A stretch of 64,000 bases of DNA. It comes from an uncultured Sphingomonas sp. GTDB lineage: Bacteria; Pseudomonadota; Alphaproteobacteria; Sphingomonadales; Sphingomonadaceae. Below, piece after piece: positions 62,491-64,000 of the stretch. Position numbers and translations under genes: made by a program. Each line of letters opens with the position of its first letter. Positions within the stretch are counted from its first letter, which is position 1. Location of the stretch: NCBI GenBank assembly GCA_913776045.1, contig CAJYOI010000041.1:184474-248473 (forward strand), written 5' to 3'. The notes below the pieces were generated by a model. The model saw nothing but the letters and a program-made list of their open reading frames with translations. It searched no databases and was not told the DNA's origin.

Positions 62491-63757
62491 GCTCGCTCCT
62501 CTGGCGCCCGAGGTGATAACGCTCGGCTGCAGACTCAACATCGCCGAAAGCGAAACGATCCGCGGGTACCTTGGGAACCGCGACGTCGTGGTGGTGAACA
62601 GCTGTGCGGTGACGAACGAAGCCGTGAAGGCGACCCGAGCCGCGATCCGCCGCGCGCGCCGTCGGCGGCCTGGCGCAGAAATCGTCGTGACCGGTTGCGC
62701 CGCGACGATCGACCCGGCGGGGTTTGGCGCCATGGCAGAAGTCGACCGGGTGGTCGGCAATCTCGACAAGCTGGCGCCGACGAACTGGGGCGCCCCCGCG
62801 GCGCCGGCCGCCGTCCGTTTCGACGGCCACGCTCGCGCGCTGGTCGAGGTGCAGAACGGCTGCGACCACCGCTGTACCTTTTGCGCGATCCCGTTCGGCC
62901 GGGGGCCCAGCCGGTCCGTTCCCGCCGGCGCCGTGGTCCAGCGCATCGCCGGACTGGTCGCGGCTGGGCATAACGAGGTCGTGCTGACCGGCGTCGACCT
63001 GACGAGCTACGGCCACGATCTGCCCGGCAGCCCGACGCTTGGGCTTCTGGTCGAGCGTATCCTAAAGCTCGTTCCCGCCTTGCCCCGGCTGCGCCTGTCG
63101 TCGCTCGACGGAATTGAGATAGACGACCGCCTGTTCGACCTGCTGACCGGCGAACCGCGGGTCATGCCGCACGTCCATTTGTCGCTTCAGGCCGGTGACG
63201 ACCTGATCCTGAAGCGGATGAAGCGCCGCCACGATCGCGCGCAGTCGGTTGCGCTGGTCGAGCGGCTGAAGGCCAGGCGACCGGAGATCGCAATCGGTGC
63301 CGACGTCATCGCGGGCTTTCCGACCGAAGACGAGACGATGTTCGCCAACAGCATGGCGCTGATCACCGATTGCGACATCGTTCACACGCATGTTTTCCCC
63401 TATTCTCCTCGATCCGGCACGCCGGCTGCGCGGATGCCGCAGGTCGCGCCGATCGTGGTCAGGGAACGCGCGGCGCGTTTGCGTGCGGCGGCGGAGGCGC
63501 ATCGCACGGCGTGGCTTGCCTCGCTGGTAGGGACCGAGCAGCGCGTGCTGGTCGAGGCCCCCGGCGACCGCGGCCATGCCGAGAATTTTGCGGAAGTAGA
63601 GATCGACCGACAGCACCCGATCGGTTCGATCGTCACCACCATATATCGTCGTCCCCGTGCAGGCGGGGACCCATCCCCGATCCGCGCCGACCAGCCCGGC
63701 GCGCAGGAGATGGGCTCCCGACTCCGCGGGGGGGACGAAAACAGGATTACAGTATGA
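62489..63757 (+). CDS. mtaB: tRNA threonylcarbamoyladenosine C2-methylthiotransferase MtaB
   Basis: Radical-SAM enzyme that makes ms2t6A at position 37 of ANN-decoding tRNAs. 422 residues. UPF0004 domain VITLGCRLNIAESETIRGYL; the radical SAM cluster motif CDHRCTFC; TGVDLTSYGHDLP; HVHLSLQAGDDLILKRMKRR; and a TRAM-like end. The last 37 or so residues, from YRRPRAGGDPSPIRADQP on, are translated from an extragenic palindrome and are not expected to be part of the enzyme. Start at 62489, with a GTG at 62513 as alternative. Stop overlaps ftsY (ATGA). Confidence 0.93.
   Translation: MLAPLAPEVITLGCRLNIAESETIRGYLGNRDVVVVNSCAVTNEAVKATRAAIRRARRRRPGAEIVVTGCAATIDPAGFGAMAEVDRVVGNLDKLAPTNWGAPAAPAAVRFDGHARALVEVQNGCDHRCTFCAIPFGRGPSRSVPAGAVVQRIAGLVAAGHNEVVLTGVDLTSYGHDLPGSPTLGLLVERILKLVPALPRLRLSSLDGIEIDDRLFDLLTGEPRVMPHVHLSLQAGDDLILKRMKRRHDRAQSVALVERLKARRPEIAIGADVIAGFPTEDETMFANSMALITDCDIVHTHVFPYSPRSGTPAARMPQVAPIVVRERAARLRAAAEAHRTAWLASLVGTEQRVLVEAPGDRGHAENFAEVEIDRQHPIGSIVTTIYRRPRAGGDPSPIRADQPGAQEMGSRLRGGDENRITV
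63649..63737. repeat. Extragenic palindromic repeat inside the mtaB 3' end
   Basis: Outer arms CGTCCCCG (63650-63657) and CGGGGGGGACG (63727-63737), inner arms GGGACCCATC (63666-63675) and GATGGGCTCCC (63709-63719). It carries the same CGTCCCCGxxCAGG signature as the rpsP-rimM hairpin. It is read through by mtaB, forms the last third of its C-terminus and lies 17 bases before ftsY. Confidence 0.75.
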
Positions 63758-64000
63758 GCACCACCCCTTCCTGGTCCCAGCGCCTGCTCGGCGGCTTCAA
63801 GCGTACGTCCGACCGCCTGACCGGCAATCTCGCCGGCCTGGGCGCCGCGCGGCTCGACGATGCGACGCTCGATGATATCGAGGAAGCGCTGATCGCCTCC
63901 GACCTCGGCCCCGCCACCGCGGGGCGCGTCCGCCAGCGGCTCGCCGACGGGCAATTTGAGCGCAACATGGAGGAGCTCGGCATCCGCGTCGTCGTGGCGG
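63754..64000 (+). CDS. ftsY: Signal recognition particle receptor FtsY, 3' end beyond window
   Basis: Start of the SRP receptor. The available 82 residues begin SWSQRLLGGFKRTSDRLTGN and contain the N-domain (LDDIEEALIASDLGPATAGR). No acidic A-domain precedes it, as in many alphaproteobacteria. The ATG at 63754 overlaps the mtaB stop (63754-63757). Together with ffh this puts both protein halves of the SRP pathway within 4 kb. The GTPase domain lies beyond the window. Confidence 0.9.
   Translation, partial: MSTTPSWSQRLLGGFKRTSDRLTGNLAGLGAARLDDATLDDIEEALIASDLGPATAGRVRQRLADGQFERNMEELGIRVVVA

Overview
The window is a high-GC, gene-dense chromosomal segment of an alphaproteobacterium, most likely Sphingomonas or a close relative in the Sphingomonadaceae. 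The inference rests on several features: a GTTC-N7-GTTC LexA site, a short astA-astB arginine succinyltransferase cluster, homogentisate and 3-methylcrotonyl-CoA pathways, TamA/TamB, a Fur-type TonB receptor, an ffh-rpsP-rimM run and an mtaB-ftsY junction. No tRNA, rRNA or CRISPR array was seen, and no gene-free stretch exceeds about 260 bases.

Bases 1-12400 look accessory. They hold a 5'-truncated HNH nuclease, two DEDDh exonucleases (one fused to BRCT), SOS-controlled DNA polymerase IV, an alpha/beta hydrolase, MsrB, an old-yellow-enzyme reductase with a divergent LysR regulator, a Hanks-type kinase with an unrecognised C-terminal half, an esterase, two tiny island-type proteins (one an internal duplication, one DUF2188) and a three-gene overlapping operon (sigma-like protein, unknown protein, ImmA/IrrE peptidase). 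A pair of imperfect direct repeats near 12.4 kb precedes the switch to core-type genes.

Bases 12450-20200 carry a histone-deacetylase-like hydrolase, RppH, a DUF481 outer-membrane protein, and an overlapping operon of an M20 peptidase, AstA and AstB, followed by small envelope proteins. Bases 20200-31650 hold secreted hydrolases (SGNH, M13 peptidase) and a leucine/branched acyl-CoA operon (mccB, mccA, GNAT, MaoC, amine oxidase). That operon is interrupted by a DUF559 nuclease-like gene lying between two 55-bp inverted repeats whose hairpin stems differ by compensating changes. A Baeyer-Villiger-type monooxygenase ends it.

Bases 31680-51780 contain tamB and tamA, a MarR regulator divergent from hpd-hmgA (tyrosine degradation), an aldehyde dehydrogenase, a prepilin peptidase, asd, a DPP IV-type peptidase, DUF418 and PepSY membrane proteins, and a siderophore receptor with a Fur-like site.

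Bases 51800-64000 are a rearranged translation and secretion locus. ffh, rpsP and rimM are present, but rimM is separated from trmD-rplS by a phosphoesterase, two plus-strand genes, a beta-lactamase-family hydrolase and a vapBC toxin-antitoxin pair. The toxin stop overlaps the trmD start. The window closes with a GGDEF/EAL protein, a DUF924 protein, mtaB (whose 3' end is made of an extragenic palindromic repeat) and the start of ftsY.
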